64,000 bases of DNA from Lytechinus variegatus. Taxonomy: Eukaryota > Echinodermata > Echinoidea > Temnopleuroida > Toxopneustidae. Made by a program: the position numbers and the translations under genes. Below are positions 10,817 through 25,500 of this stretch, piece by piece; the first letter of the stretch is position 1; the number at the start of each line of letters is the position of its first letter. A model generated the notes under the pieces. That model worked only from the letters and a program-made list of their open reading frames with translations. It was not told the origin of the DNA and made no database searches. Location of the stretch: the NCBI RefSeq assembly GCF_018143015.1, contig NC_054744.1, positions 2,811,059 to 2,875,058 of the forward strand, read 5' to 3'.

Positions 10817-12386
10817 AGGGTTGGTCAGTTCTTATAAATAGATCTTTTCAAAATAATGCTGAATGCCTGGAATGTAAGGTTTGAGGCATGCAAATGTGTT
10901 AGATGGTTATTAAGTAAAAGACCACTCTGTCTTGACATTTTATTTATTTTATTCCAAGCAGACTAAACTTCTAATCATGATGTTCTTTGAAGTGTAATAT
11001 TAAATGGCAACTCCCGGTAGTAATATCGAAACTTTTTTTAGTTCGAATATTAAGAAATTAATAGGATGTGCATTTAATGAGGGGAAAACAAATATCATTT
11101 GGGGAAAAGACTATCATAAGATCTTGAGCACTTTATTAAAAATCTTTGAGGCAGGCTCCTTTTCATCACTATCCACCATATTTTATCATGGACAAAACAA
11201 TTACAAATGTACAATGGCAGCTATTAAATGTTTAGTGTTTTTAAAGCGGAATTACTACAGAAAGGCACTTTACCAAATGACGTGTCTTTAAGCAGTAATT
11301 TTATTTGAAAGTGCTTAGAATCTTTAACAGTGGCTCTCTCTGCATTCCACGTTACTTTGTCTATGAGGATTAGTGGTAAAAAAAGACCCTTGCAAGATGT
11401 CTGCATGAATGACTTCACTCAGAGGTTTTTTTAAGGTGCCTTTAAATGGGAATTACCCTATCTTTTTATTTTTATGCTTTATTTCTGAAGGAGTACATAT
11501 ATAGATTAAAAATGTTTCCTTATTAAACAGTGTGAAGCTTCTCTGGGTTATAAAATCATAGTTTATATGCAATTAAAGTGAGGGTTGTTCCAGAATATCT
11601 AATAACTTGCCAGACATAGCAACAGGTGATGTCTATAATGGAATTCATTGTATTTCAAATATTTTCATTTGTTTTATTTGTTCAAGGTTTCATAGCTTCA
11701 TTCCTCAAATCAAATAAACTTCCAAGCGGAGTCTCTGGTTGCACCGATATATGTAAGCCTGACTTTGTGCAAGTGTAAACCCACAAAACAGTAACACAAA
11801 TTTCACTGGGAATTCAATGGAAGTCAAATTAAAAAGAAATAAGCTGTGAACCCTTCAGAGCTAAATAGTTTGACCATACAGTAGTATGATCACATTTAAC
11901 CTCTTTGCTTATATTTTCATCAAGAATGAATTTTTTTTTTATTTTTAACACTTATCTATATGAGCTTTATATGACAATCCTATAAATGTATTCACAGGAG
12001 CTCAGATATATGTTGAGAAAGGAAGGGTGTTGTTGCATGACAAAAGATAAAAGGAAAATGACATGCTAAAGGATACACCCCAAGCTGATTCATTTCTTGG
12101 TGACCAAAAGAAAGTAAAGCATTCAAATGATGTCTTAGAATGTGGCTGTATCGTAAATAGTGTTTCAAAAGACAATTTATTCATCTTGTGTGTCTGAACT
12201 GAAATGATACATGCATACAACAAAATAACACAAGATGAGTAAGCATTTTATTGTTTTACCAAAGTTTATGATCTTTCTTGTTCAAATAAATACTACATTT
12301 CTTTTTGCATATGTTTAATTTTGTGTTTCTTTTTTTCTCCTGTTTTAATCATAATGGCAATTATGATAGTTAATAGTACTCTTACA

Positions 12387-12625
12387 GGGCCGGATCCAGG
12401 ATTTTCCAAAAGGGGGGACACATTTTTTCAGAGGAAAACTTTGAAAAGCAAAAAAAAAGGTTTTTAACCAAAATATAGAAGGATATTTCTCCTCAAAAAA
12501 AAAAAGTCTTCACTTTCTGGGGGGGGGGGGCAAACTTCTCTTAATGGCATTTTTCATGAAAAATTTTAATTTTGCTTCTCAATAGGGGGGGCACGGGCCG
12601 GCTGCCCTTCCCTGGATCTGCTGGT
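12387..12625. mobile_element. Short G-rich element with gggccggatccagg ends, copy 1
   Basis: Left end gggccggatccaggattttc and right end cctggatctgctgg are inverted. Inside are ttttccaaaaggggg and ttaattttgcttctcaa. A sister copy with the same layout is at 60919-61159. Confidence 0.75.
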
Positions 12626-13485
12626 ATTATGTTTTTAGTGGCTGGGGGTGGGAGTTAAAAATATTTACTGAAGGGTAATCCCATTCCACCTTTTTGTATG
12701 TCCCATTTTTCACAATTCTTGCTTCACTTCATAAACTGTCATGGTCATTTGACAGCATTACAGACTGTCAAAAGAACCAGAGTTCAGAGACAGAAAATTT
12801 CATGAAGGTCCCACAGGGTCGGACATACATATTTTATGGAATTGCCCAGAATGAAATTTTTGAACTTAAAAAGGCTATATAGTGAATGCCCTCGCCACAC
12901 TGATGGAAAATGAAATATTTTTGTTCATATCATTTTCAAGATCAGTGAATGAGGCTGTTACCAACTAATTGTGTTTTATGCCCATTTTTTTCATAATGAG
13001 GCATTTTTTTTCCTCAAAACTAGCTCACCAACTAATACTTTGCTAATTTTCTTTCTTACAATAAACTTGAGGTCTTTCAGATCTTCTTGCGAGGATTGCA
13101 GCTGATAAACAAGGCAGTCGGCAATCGGCGAAGTAGAAAGTTTGGACATGAGTAGACTAGTATGTGTGCAATAACAGAAGTGGGCGTGGGCAAAAAGGAC
13201 GATAAACACAGTAGCACTATCCCAGGAATAATGTGCAGGGGCGCAACCCGGTGCATATATCGGCGTGTATATTCGGATACTGCCGCAGCCCGCAGCCTTT
13301 TTTTCATGCACGGCTGTACTGTTTCGATGTCCGGAGGCATTGGATTCTAAAGAATAAAGTGCTTTCAAAAGAACTTCCGCATGTTTTATGCTACTGTGTT
13401 GGTGCTTTGTGTTATCAAGCTTTGATATTAGGTGGTTTCTAATCGCGGGAATACAAGAGAAGAGATTTCCTTGCTTCAGGAAAAA

Positions 13486-13576
13486 ATGGCTGCCTTGAAA
13501 GTTCCGAAGGATGAGCGCCAGGAACAGGTGGTATTGGCTCGGCAGTTGGAGTCGGCTGCTACCGTTCAGCTACACG
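13486..13576 (+). CDS. Mutarotase exon 1 (start codon)
   Basis: Encodes [16 protein letters not shown] and so on to TVQLH, then gtaagt. It ends in phase 1. The leader upstream (to about 13150) is GC-richer than the surroundings. Confidence 0.85.
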
Positions 13577-16500
13577 GTAAGTGATCCTTATATATTTGTG
13601 CTGGATTTGGAAGAAATTCTATGAACAAAATTCTCGTTGATTGTGTACTGCAAAGTCTGCAAGTACTGTTGGCAGTCAATATAAATCATGAAAAAATGAC
13701 AATGAAAAATTACTTTATGACAATGAGGGCTTGGGGGGGGGGGGCAGTGTATTGGTGTACACATGCGTGACCAAATATTTCCAAACTGTTTGTGTGTGCA
13801 AAATAACTCCCTAAACAATTTTTTTCGTGGGCTTTACACATTTCAGCCCCCAAACAAGTTGTCACCAGAAAATGACCACGGGGAAAAAGCTTGGGGGAAA
13901 ACCTACCCTAGGCCTAGACACGTTTGACCAAGGAGGTGATATCTCCTTGGTTTGACCCTGCGATTGACCATGTACTGACCACCCATTCAGTTAACATGCA
14001 AGGTTATGATAAATTCCACTGACCAGTCTTTTAAATCACCCTTTAAGAAAAAAACCCTGTGTTTTTGATACCTTTAATGAGTGCATGCGTGGCCCACGTC
14101 CAAAACTGAAAAAAAAATCCCTTTTAACACGTTTTTTGGTCACGTATGTATACATGCAGTGCATATTTGACTGCCCCCCCCCCCGGAACGAGGGTCTTAA
14201 TTGATTAGAGAAGAATAATAGGAGGAGGAGGACTTTGTCTTTGATATATGTTTTATGGAAGTACGTCAGACTCCAGAGTCAGAGAACCAACAAAGACATG
14301 CTTCATAACTAGCCAAACATCATGTACTAGTTAGTTAGTAAATTAATTAATAGAAAAATTTTAGGAAAAGGAGACTTAATTTGTAACATCCATGGATTTT
14401 ATAAAAATGTATCGACCAGCTCATGCATGCACACAAAGGGTTGTGTACTACCTTATGTACATTAGTTGCATGCACAAGCTTACTAGCTAGGTTGTAATGA
14501 ATTAGGAATGTCATCTATTCAATAGTCTAGTCACTCCCATCCTGTGTGATATATAGTTATTAACAGCTAGCTTTACCATCTGATGAGCTGCGAGGGGTCG
14601 ATATGTACCGGTATGCCTATAGGCCTGTAGAATAGATAGACATTTGGCCACTTTATTTGTTTTAGTTATAAGTAATAATAATAATAATCATTTTATATAC
14701 CACAAATTCACAAATTTCCTCTAATGGTGTAGCCATTAATTAGTAGCCATGGTTGATTACATCACATATACAAAAAATTTTCCTTTTTTTCAAATCAACT
14801 TTTTTTAAAAATGAATACTTCAACACGTATCATGAAAAAATACTTTTTGTTAAAAAAAATCATATTAAACAACCCTTTTTACTCATCAAATTTATGATTC
14901 CTTTTATGACGTTGGCATCTGTGACGATATGTACGAAAATGAGACAAATGAAATCATTTATTTCCACAACATTATTAAAAAGAAATCATTGCAAACAAAT
15001 ATTTGAAAATTTTTTCAAGAAGCATCCCATAGCATCAGATTTTTTGTTCTCTCCTACATTTTAATTTTGTTGCATTCAGCCCCAAATGGACACTGTAGCT
15101 CATTTCTTTTATGGAGAATTAAAGAATAACAGAATTAGGAAAGGTATTTCCCCTTATTCCTATTTTAAATGGATGAAACATGACAGTCTGTCCTCTGCCT
15201 TTAGTTCCCAAACTGAATCATTAATATGAATCTACAGTATGTCTGGACTCTATTGTGTGCTTGGAAATTAAATTAGATATGTTGAATATTAAGGAAAATG
15301 ACAGGAATAAGAGGGGGGGGGGGCGCACCCCCGATCTGCCCTGGGCACAAGTTTGATCTAAGCCAGACAGAGTCTATGAATAAAAAGTAAAGTTCTCTCT
15401 CTTTCTTTATTGGGTTTATGTAACATCTTCCTGTTCAGTTCCTATTGCCAAAATATTGCAGATTTCCTGTTTATCAGACTTTGTACGTTATTCTTAGAAA
15501 ATGATTTACCAAATTACCACCCTACCAATAAACAAATGATTCTAGCCTTTTACCCTTGATTCAATAATTGTTTAAAACATTTTTTTACCAATAATTTATG
15601 TTTTGTTTATGTCTATATGAAATTTTGATTGTGTAGTATAAACTACTATAGGCCTATGAGTTGATTTGCTTTTTAGAGGAATAAATGAGAATGTCACAAT
15701 AAAAAAGATATATATTTTATCATGTGAATATGGTGCCAATTGGTCAATATATTTCTTTAGAATGCTCATAAGTATTTATAGAAGTGATGTTAGAAATTAT
15801 CTTCAATATTTTTTAATGGAAATCATAAAAATATCATAAAAATTCAGTGATATATCTCTAGTGTAAGGGATATTTGATAATTCACTTATTTTACTTAAGA
15901 AAATTAAAATGTTTTCCAAAGATCTTGAGAAGTTGCTTCTTTTGGGTTGTTATGGTTATTCTGTAAGCTAGTGCTTTATTAAAAATCAAGGCAATTTCCA
16001 CCTTGACACCGCATAAGTGTGAGGAATTATAGAAGTCAAGATATTCCTGTGTTTATTATGTTTCAGTTGTTATTTCCTTGAAGTGTGTTACAGCAGCCTC
16101 TCATTACATGCCCCATTGCCCCTCGGAGACAGACTGATTAAGAATTGACAGGACCCATAAATCATTTAACATGCTATCCTCAACCCCTTGCACATTTTTT
16201 TTGGCTCAATGACATTGGTATCCAACCAGTACATGCAAAGGTCATTTCAGTTCGTGTAGATTGACAACAACATCAGTTATAATGTAGTCTGATTATCAGA
16301 CCAAAGCAGAGATGGGATGAATGGTTAGATGGTTGGTTGGATGGATGGATGGATAGATAGATAGATGGATAGATGGATGGATGGATGGCTGGCTGGCTGG
16401 CTGGCTGGCTGGTTGGTTGGATGGATGGATGGATGGATGGAAGGAAGGAAGGATGGATGGATGGGTGGATGGTGGGTGGATGGATGGATGGATGGAAGAA

Positions 16501-19500
16501 AGGATGGATGGATGGATAGATGGATGGTTGGATGGATGGATGGTTGGATGGATGGATGGGTGGTTGGATGGATGGATGGGTGGTTGGTTGGTTGATTGGA
16601 TAAATGGATGGGTGGATGGTGGGTGGATGGATGGTTAGATTCTTGGATGGATGGAAGGATGGAAGGAAGAATGGATGAATATAATTAATGGATGGATGTT
16701 TTGAATGGATGGATGGATGAATTGAAAAATGAATGAATGGATGGATAGATGAATAAATGAATAAATGGATGGATGGATTGTTGGATGGATGGATTGTTGG
16801 ATGGATGGATGACTGGCTGGCTGGATTGATGGATGGGTGGAAGGTTGGATGATTGTTCAACTCACACTCAACACAACTTAACTAGTGTTTCAACATTTAG
16901 TTTACCTTGGGTTTGGTTTACAGTTTTTTTTTCATTTGTCTTCATTGGATATTATCCATGCAAATAATCTTTTCTTATTTATATTTTCTTCTTAATTTCT
17001 CACAGGAGCTACTGTGACATCACTTTCATTGAATGGATGTGATAGATTATTTTTAAGGTAAGTTACAAAGGATTTTTTTTTATTAATTCCTTTTTATTTT
17101 GCAGGAACTTTTCAATATTTAGGCATTTTCATATGACTGTGCTTTATAACTTTTCCTGAAATGTAAATCATACCAACATCCTATATCAGATTTATTTTTC
17201 GCCCCTAGGTAATGTTTGTTAATCTGTCCAAGAAATTCTAGGTAGGAATGTGCTTTCTTTGCATGATAACAAAGTTGTCACAGATATTTGTTCAGCTCAT
17301 GCATCGATGGCTATTTATTAAATTAACTATAGCATTTATTTTCAACTCATTCAGAATAAATTTTATTTGAACTTTGTTATACCTGATGAAATGAATGAAC
17401 AATTATTATTTTTGTTCTGTCTTCTTTTCAGTGAGAAAGCAGTGTTTAATAACAAGAAAGCAATCAGGGGTGGTATTCCAGTCATCTTTCGTAAGTAAAT
17501 TTATTTAAATTTTGTTTAACCAAATATATTATTTTCACCCATGCATCCATGATAGACAATATCCTAACATGCCAAAAATTAAATGTAAACAGAAAAAAAT
17601 ATATGTTATAGGTCATTACAATATTTCAGAATCACTTTTCCAGGCCCAATTTCCAGACAAGTAAAAGAAAAATCATCCCAAAGGAGAAAATAGTATTAAT
17701 ACATGGGGGGGGGGGAGGACTAGATAGACTTCTATGGACTTTTACTAAATTATATAAGGGGATCTGTGGCTGCTTTTATTTGTCCTTTTTATTGATCTTC
17801 TGGACAAATTTCTAAATCACATTTTGCAATTTGAGAAATATTCAATTTGCTTTGCCAAAAAAGAGGAAATATGTGCTGTCTTCACATAGATCATTAATTT
17901 AATTTCATTTAGATAATTATACAGTTCAGGTCAGTTGTCAGGCTGTGCTGTTATTAAATTTTTGTCAAAGAAAGAGAAATCACCTTGCCATGACATTGAC
18001 AGTATACTTGCTGGTAAGGTGAAGCATGTCATCATTGATAAACTCCTGCAGTGAGGCACCTGTAAAAGTCCACAATGACATTAGGTCCCTTTAGACCGAC
18101 TTCACCATAAAATATCAAAGAAATTTACAAGAGCTTGCTCAGGCCTCAAAATACCCAGTAAATGGTAAACGGTGGTGATTTTTTCCCGAATTGCTAAGAA
18201 AGCATGAATGTTTGTGAGCAAGCAACCAACAAGAGGACCGATGGCTTAATGTTCTCTCAGATGGACCTAGTACTGAGGATTAATGCCTTTCTCAATAATC
18301 ATTTTCTGCATTCATACCCACCTGAACCAGATGGGGGGGGGGGGGTTCTTGAAGTTATAAGTACTGTACGTACAGTATGTTTTGAGTATAGCAGCTAGAC
18401 GTGATGTGTGATGTGAAATCATCAGCTCAGCAAGCTGGCAACCCAAGGGCCTTAGAGTACTCCATGGCCAGCATACTCACTTGGATAAAAAAAAAAACTT
18501 TTCATAATTTGCTTTCACACTGAGAGAATACCCATTACCTTGGAAAAATATCAGCTAAAGTTGACATAATTTTGTAGTCTATGATTTAGCAGATATTTCC
18601 TTTGTGGAATACAGTAGAATAAAACTTTTTTTTCACAGGTCAATGAGGAGAAAATTAGAATAATTTGTATTTCATATAGTAAAATACAAAAGAAATGGTC
18701 AGTGGATGATGACGTCATCAGTCCTCTCATTTGCATACCGACCAGGATGCGCATATCTTTTGTGAAATTAAGCATAACTTTAAAATGTCATAACTTTCTT
18801 AATATTTTATATCCAAGTGTGATGAAATTTTATCTGTTTATTCACATCAACTTTTTGTTGGGGTGGACTTGTCCTTTAATAACATCTTCTAAGCCGAATT
18901 TCACCAAAGTCAAACAGATTTCTCTGGTTTCAAGACATTCGACTTTGGCCGAGTCATCTGTATCACAAGTAAATTTCATTCACACTGCAAAAAAACCCTG
19001 GTATTTTTTAGTATTCAGTCAGTTTGAAAGCATCCATCTTGAGCAGGGACAGTAGGACATCCATGCTGGGCGGTGTAGATGGGCACATGTGGGTTGTTGG
19101 TATGACTAGTGATGATAATGCCAGATTTAATTGACCTAACCTTGTAAGCCAAAGTGGTATGCACACTTCAATCTCCAGGACTCATCACACATTGCAAGTA
19201 ACTGTTGATGCAGAAAAGAAGACATCATGGTGTAGTTGATCGACGTTACAATAAAGCGATAAATGTCATCCAAGAATCATTGTATTTAAGTTTCATAAGT
19301 GGCATTAATGCATTATTGTCAGTATTATAGAATTATCATTTGAATAAATCAAAGATGAAATACAGTTGGGATATGCCCCCCTCCCCCAACAAATATATTT
19401 TTTGTACTACAGCCTATGGAAGCTTGAAGGCCTCCTCATCCCCATGGCCATGACAAAAAATCTCAATTAGTCAGAGCTCATGAGTGAAACCATTAATAGG

Positions 19501-22500
19501 TCCATGGTGAAACCATAATAGCTCTATGGTGAAACAAACACCAAAAAATTTGTATTTTGTAACAGGATTCTTCAAAAATCTTTAGAACACAATAGAGATC
19601 TTGGTCATTATATAACGTCATGTTTAAATAAGTAGCCTGCTTCTGCCTTGAAATGACAGGGAATCAACGTTTGAAAAATCGCTTTGGTGGTATCCTGCAG
19701 TAACCATGTCTTGTGTTGGCCTTATGAAATTTGTGATTCTAGATTTTAGAAAATGGCTTTTTAATTGGGATATGAGAGTTTAGCTCTTTGTGTATTTGAT
19801 TTTTAGCTTATTTTTCAGTTCTTTTTAAAAAATGTCCCCTTCATGTTTTTAACTGTTATTATTTGTCACCACTCACAGCCCTGCTTTGAAAAATATTTCT
19901 ATGGTCATATTTATTTTTTCTTCATTGCTACCCTAGCTCAATTTGGTCCATGGGATAAAGGAGCTCAGCATGGCTTTGCAAGGATAACACCATGGGTCCT
20001 CACTGACAAGCAAACAGTAAGTGGTCAAAATATAACTTTCTCCCACAAGTTCACAATTTAGATATACATGTATTTGTAGCAGAAAAAAACTATTTTATAC
20101 AATTGGTATACAAATTTTATAAAAAATACAAAATTTGTATGAAAGTTCATGTGTGTTGTTAGAAGATATTGATCAATTCAACTTTCTTTCTTTTCATGCT
20201 CCAAAATCTTCCTTGAAATTTTTTGCTATCCATTGCCGCTTATCAATGATGTGAGCCGATCTGACACAACAATGAATGATAATGCTGTAGACATTCAGTA
20301 GCTTGTATGATAATTGTACTTTCACCAGTGCTGTTTATCATTGACAATGCTGTAAAGGATACCAATGTACATATATGTCAGTCATCACTCAGACTTCAAG
20401 TAAGGACAGAATAATGCCAGTGTCTGTGATACAAGTGTTCATTCCATATTTTTTAATTTTTTATTTGTATTCTCAATTTTACATTATTTTTATTTTTTGT
20501 ATAGAAAATAAAACATGTAAAATTTTCTTTTCGTAAATTTGGTGTGGATATCTCTGGAAAGATCATGTCACTTTATCCAGAAATAGATTAAAAATGTATT
20601 TAAGATGAAACGGCTTACTTCTGTTTTTGTGAATTGACAATTACACTTTACATCTATTCAGCCCCAAAATAATTGATCAGAAAGAAGATGAGTGATGAAA
20701 AAAAAACCCCAAATTATATATAAGTGATCATTTTATTTCAAAACAGACTTTCAAATCTTTATTATGTCCCTATATTTAATTGATTAGAAATTCAAAGCTC
20801 TCTTTATCTGATGGATTTGACCAAACCTTCTAAATTTTTTCCTTTTCTGGAAACCAACTTATCGATCATGAGGGTGAATTTCCCCTTTAAGTATTGAACT
20901 TGAAAACACTGGGTACATACATGGAAGGAAGGGAGCAAATATTTGTTTGAGGGTGTCATGTCTCTACCAGCTGTTGGAATTGCTCTTTCAAGATACAGAT
21001 AGCTGGACATGCAGATAGGAGATGAATTCAAGAGTTTATTGGAAGATAGCCTCCAATTATCCTGATTTGGGCAGTATGTAATGAATGTGACCATATGACC
21101 TTCATGTACATGCATGATAGCACATGCTGTTCTGTAAAATGAATAGAGCATGTAAAGGTAGAAAAAAAGAAGAGCTGTGAAATCATTCTGATTCCAGTGA
21201 AAACATAGCTATCTTTACTACATATACAGTGTATAATGTATTTATAAACGTTAATCTGATTATTTTGGTAGGAATAAAGTCAGTGTTAGTGATTTACTTG
21301 GTGATTACTTTGAAATACCCATATTAAAATCATCATACTCTTATTTTCTTTTATTTTTTTTTCAAAAAAATGAATGATGCAGTTAACAACAATAATCTTT
21401 TCAATATCATCTTCCTATCCTCTTTCTTGCTTACTATTGCTTAATAACCAAATATTTATTTTTGCAATTCAACCCCTCCCCTCTCTCTGTCTCTGCTTCC
21501 CTATAAAGGATCCTAAAAAGGAAGTGCTTTGTACATTCGAGCTGGAGGATAATCTAGAAACAAGGAGTATATGGAATCATAAGTAAGTAAGAATAAAAAC
21601 AAAATAGCATTACTTTTGTAAGATGTAAAATACACATGTTTTTAATAGGCCTGAGTCGTACTGGTTGCTTCATTGCCTACCCGATGCTAGTCTGCAGGTA
21701 CAGACCTTTGTTTTTCACCTAGTGTTTAATGCATAGTCTGAATTAGTGAGACTATGTTCACTCATATTCTGGGACTGCTACTTATTTATAATGATATTGA
21801 TAATGATAATAAATAATATATCAATTTATATAGTGCAGTTGCTATGTGCATACATGTATACTCTACTGCACTTGATACCTGGTATCAAATTATTACCCCG
21901 GCTGTAGCTGAGCTGCCATATCAGTGCAAAGTGTCAAGGAATAAATCCTATATCGGTTGTCTGTGCACTTCACCTGGATTGAGTACAGCACAACGTAGGT
22001 TAAATTTCTTGTGGGAGGAAAACACCCCTTGGGTGGGATTTGAACCCACGTCCCTCTGATTTAAAGACAAGAGTCATAACCACTTGACCACTTGATATTC
22101 TCCTATTTGACAAAGACAAAGATTGGACTCCAGTCTTCACTCTGGACATGGGATGATTTGTTATTAAGTGTCAAATTCAGGTTTGTGCCTGCAAACTAGC
22201 TCATTGCTGATGATCACCTATGTACCAATGACATAAGGCCCCCATCTCACTAGGATGGCGATCATGGCGACCATGGCGACCATGGCGATCTGTCTAAATC
22301 CCGCAAAGCGTAGCAGAATCGTCCTCGAATTCTATTTTTAGCCTGCGAGGCGATTGCACTACAACTTCACTGCGACGGACCTGCGCTGAAGGCGATGGTA
22401 ATACGCTGGTAGTACGACGCTGCCACTCTCTTGCCACGATTTGAGGCAGATGTGATGCGCTGCTTCTGCGATCAAAGCGACCGTACAACGAGGCCCATAC

Positions 22501-25500
22501 GCTAATTAGGACCTCGGTACGGTGGTGCTACGAATGGAACGATTGTGTTACGTTCATGATGGGCTCTTGAAACGATTTCAAGCAATCGGCATATTGATCG
22601 CGGCACATGAGACATTTTTCAGTCGATTGCCAACCTCCGACCAAGATGGATGTCCAGAATTTGGTTGGACTTATACATCTTAGCATTATACAACAACTTC
22701 AATTAGAAGTTGAATACGAGGACCTGATACGAGGACAGTAGAAGGAGGTCGGAGGAGGCCAAAAAGATACTGGGTCCGATCCTGGCTGTCACTTAAGTCA
22801 TAATATACAATATATATTAAAATTTCACTCAAAAGATGTCGATGAGCCTTAATAGTTAAGGGATGCATCCAGAATTTCATAAAAGAGCATACAAATGTTT
22901 TATATTTTGTTTATTTTTTTCCACAAAAGTTTGTCACTCAAAATTGTTAGGTAAATTCCTTTCACATTTGTTTTCAAGAAGTAGTCTACTGATGTGAGAG
23001 CCCTCATAAGGGGGGGGGGGGGGCACAATGCCAGAATCCCCATAAAGTGTACTTTCCCAATCAATACATCAGTGATCGAATCATTAAAATTTTAATATTG
23101 TTTACTGTCACTGTAGTTAGAATTCATTCTATTTTTAAAACATATTCAATTTATATATTTTTGCGGAGGTAACCCATTTCGTCATCAAGACATGCGAGCG
23201 TCTTTTTTTTCTCTCTTTCAAGCTGGCTCAGCAGTTAGATTTTTATCCTCCTACTATACCTCCTCCTCCTCTACCACCACCATAACCTCTTGTTCGCTTC
23301 CTCTTGGACCGCCGGCATAACAGATTGGGCAGCTTCCCTTTTTGGTCCTTTTTCTGGGAAGTATATTTGAAAACGTCGTGGTGTCGCCTCGTAATCTGTT
23401 GAAAATGTGATAATCCGCTACCATCGGCACGTTGTTTCATAGCAGCGCAGACGGTCGCTGCTCAATCGCTGGCCAGTCATCAGCGGCGCAGCAAAAGCGC
23501 AACGCGAATACCTGCAGCGGGCTGAGAACGTGTGCCACATGCCACCCAAAGGGAAAGCGTCGTGGTGGAAACGGTGTGAAGCGTGTCGAGCGCAAGGCAG
23601 TCGCCTCGTAAACGGAAGCAGCGTAGCAGAATTGTCTTGGGAACGGGCCTGAAAAACACGGGCGATCGGTGCCGCTTTTAATGCGCTTCTACTACGCTTT
23701 GTGCGTTGGAGCTTCGTTACAGCTACGAATATGTCGTTTGTAATACGCTCTTGACTCGATTATGATGCGCTTTAGCACCTCCGCGATCTCGCTACGTAAG
23801 TTTTGAACATGTTCAAAATTTTGTGGCGACCAGGAAGATGGTGGCGATCCTTGCCGCTTCAGAAAAGATCAAGGTACGACGGAGAAGATTGAAAAGATCA
23901 AGCCACGTTCAAGCTACGATATACCACGCTTTGTCGATTTTTGACGATCGCAGCGGAATCGCCATCTAGTGAGATGGGGGTATAAAGAAATACAAAAGAA
24001 AATCAAAAGCTTTGGCGATTAATTAAAAGAAACAACAGTTAAAAAACCATAGTTCTAATTCATATGTCATTCCTCTGTCTGTTCTTTTATGTATATATAG
24101 TTTATTTATTCAAAAAATTATTGTTATCTTAGGAGCCCATGGACAACAAGTTTCACTGCTCAGGGAATCTCTGGATTTCCAGCAATGAACATGTGTCACG
24201 TGGAAAGTGACTTTTTTTTTATTATTTAACTACTGCTGCTTGACACCAAATAAGGAATACGTAAAAACTGAGGTTTACAGTTATGAAAGATTTAATCAAA
24301 GCTCTTAAATCATTCTGTGGTTTCCTTTGATTTCTTTTACAATGAGTTACATGAAAATATACATGGATATGGATTATGGATAACAAAATATAACTTAACT
24401 TAAACGGTAATATCGTTGATGTGAGCCCCCATCACCATATCTGGTCTGACACGCCCCACTTGGCCCTGGTGGTCGGTCCAGTTCCTGGCCTCCGCAGGTT
24501 GCGATGTCTCTTCTCCACTCGGCCTCGGCCTCCGCAGACTGTGTTACCCCTCGATGAGTATAGCCCCCAGATAAGAGAGATGTGGCTTCAACGAATTAGT
24601 GGACGAGATCGAGCCCCCAATGATGACATGAAGTTTGACCAGTCATGTCGGTGGAGAACCGGCGGCAGCTGGGGTCGTTATCTCGTCACCGACGTAGTCC
24701 CTCAGTTATAACTTAGACTGCCTATACGAACATCTGTAGTCTATTCTGGCTTAGGTGGTTCTCCCTGAATTACTAAAATTGACCTCCTAATATACACTAC
24801 CGTTACTAGGAATAACTGTACAATTTCTATAAAGTAATCCAAGGAATTTCAATAGCAGATGAGTGCATAAAGCAACACATTCTTATTAATAAAAGACTTC
24901 CTGTGCATTCTATACACTTACATTCATCAATGCTAGAGCACTCTTTGCTATGTATGACACCTGTATGAAAATTCTTACATAGAATAAAATATGACATCAA
25001 CCTGGTACAAAGGGGGGGATCAAGCGTTTCCAATGCTTGCTTTTAAAATATTCAAAACAGTAAATATTTTAAACACATGTTTGAACTCTTCAAATGTATA
25101 ATTAAATTTCTTTCCTGACAATATCCCCCACCTTAAGATAAAATTAAGGGAACCTGAATTATATCCATTAAAAGAAATTTAAAACAGAGTCTTCTTTAAT
25201 AAGGTCAAATCTCTATCATTTTCCATGAAAACGTTAATATATCATAAAACGAATATTTCATTAACTATATACAGTGGTATATGTATAAATGCAAAGACAT
25301 TTACAAGAGCTCATTTTCAATTAGCCATCTCAGTTTAAACAATATATATATTTTTTTTAGATAACAATGTAACCTTTACTGTCTAAATATCAATGTGTTT
25401 TGCAAACTGCTTTGAATTGAATTCTACAATATATGATAGTCTTGTAAAAGACCAATAAGAATTATCGAATTCAGCAAACTTCTTGAATGCACTTTTGTTT

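Larger units (their letters stand above)
7924..13485. other. GKAP1 3' region and intergenic DNA before the mutarotase gene
   Basis: The GKAP1 3' untranslated region starts here; its end is not defined. Repeats are an inverted pair (8300-9306), a GC-rich MITE (10411-10816) and a small G-rich element (12387-12625). Bases 9307-10400 and 10820-12380 are AT-rich without recognised features. Bases 13140-13485 are more GC-rich and include gtgggcgtgggc near 13179, which would suit a promoter or 5' leader for the gene starting at 13486; that is only an inference. Confidence 0.5.
21525..24193. repeat. Duplicated host block, copy 1 (with Harbinger-like insertion)
   Basis: From within exon 5 to the left edge of the LTR, this block is repeated at 31474-32385. 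Leaving out the 1746-base insertion at 22237-23982, the two run in parallel for about 0.9 kb. By eye I count about 23 substitutions or small indels, all left of about 24040; the last 140 bases before the LTR are identical. Confidence 0.9.

Noticed and set aside
14753-15064. 103-codon frame on + in mutarotase intron 1
   Set aside because: Low-complexity Lys/Phe/Asn sequence in AT-rich DNA, with no motif.
16273-16860. Open frames of up to 195 codons on both strands
   Set aside because: They are translations of the GGAT microsatellite (PSIHPSI and DGWMDGW periodicity).
20804-21151. 115-codon frame on - in mutarotase intron 4
   Set aside because: No recognisable motif, no splice context and AT-rich composition.
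24421-24711. 96-codon frame repeated at 32614-32904
   Set aside because: It lies inside the two LTRs and is not a known protein; the repetition is that of the LTR.
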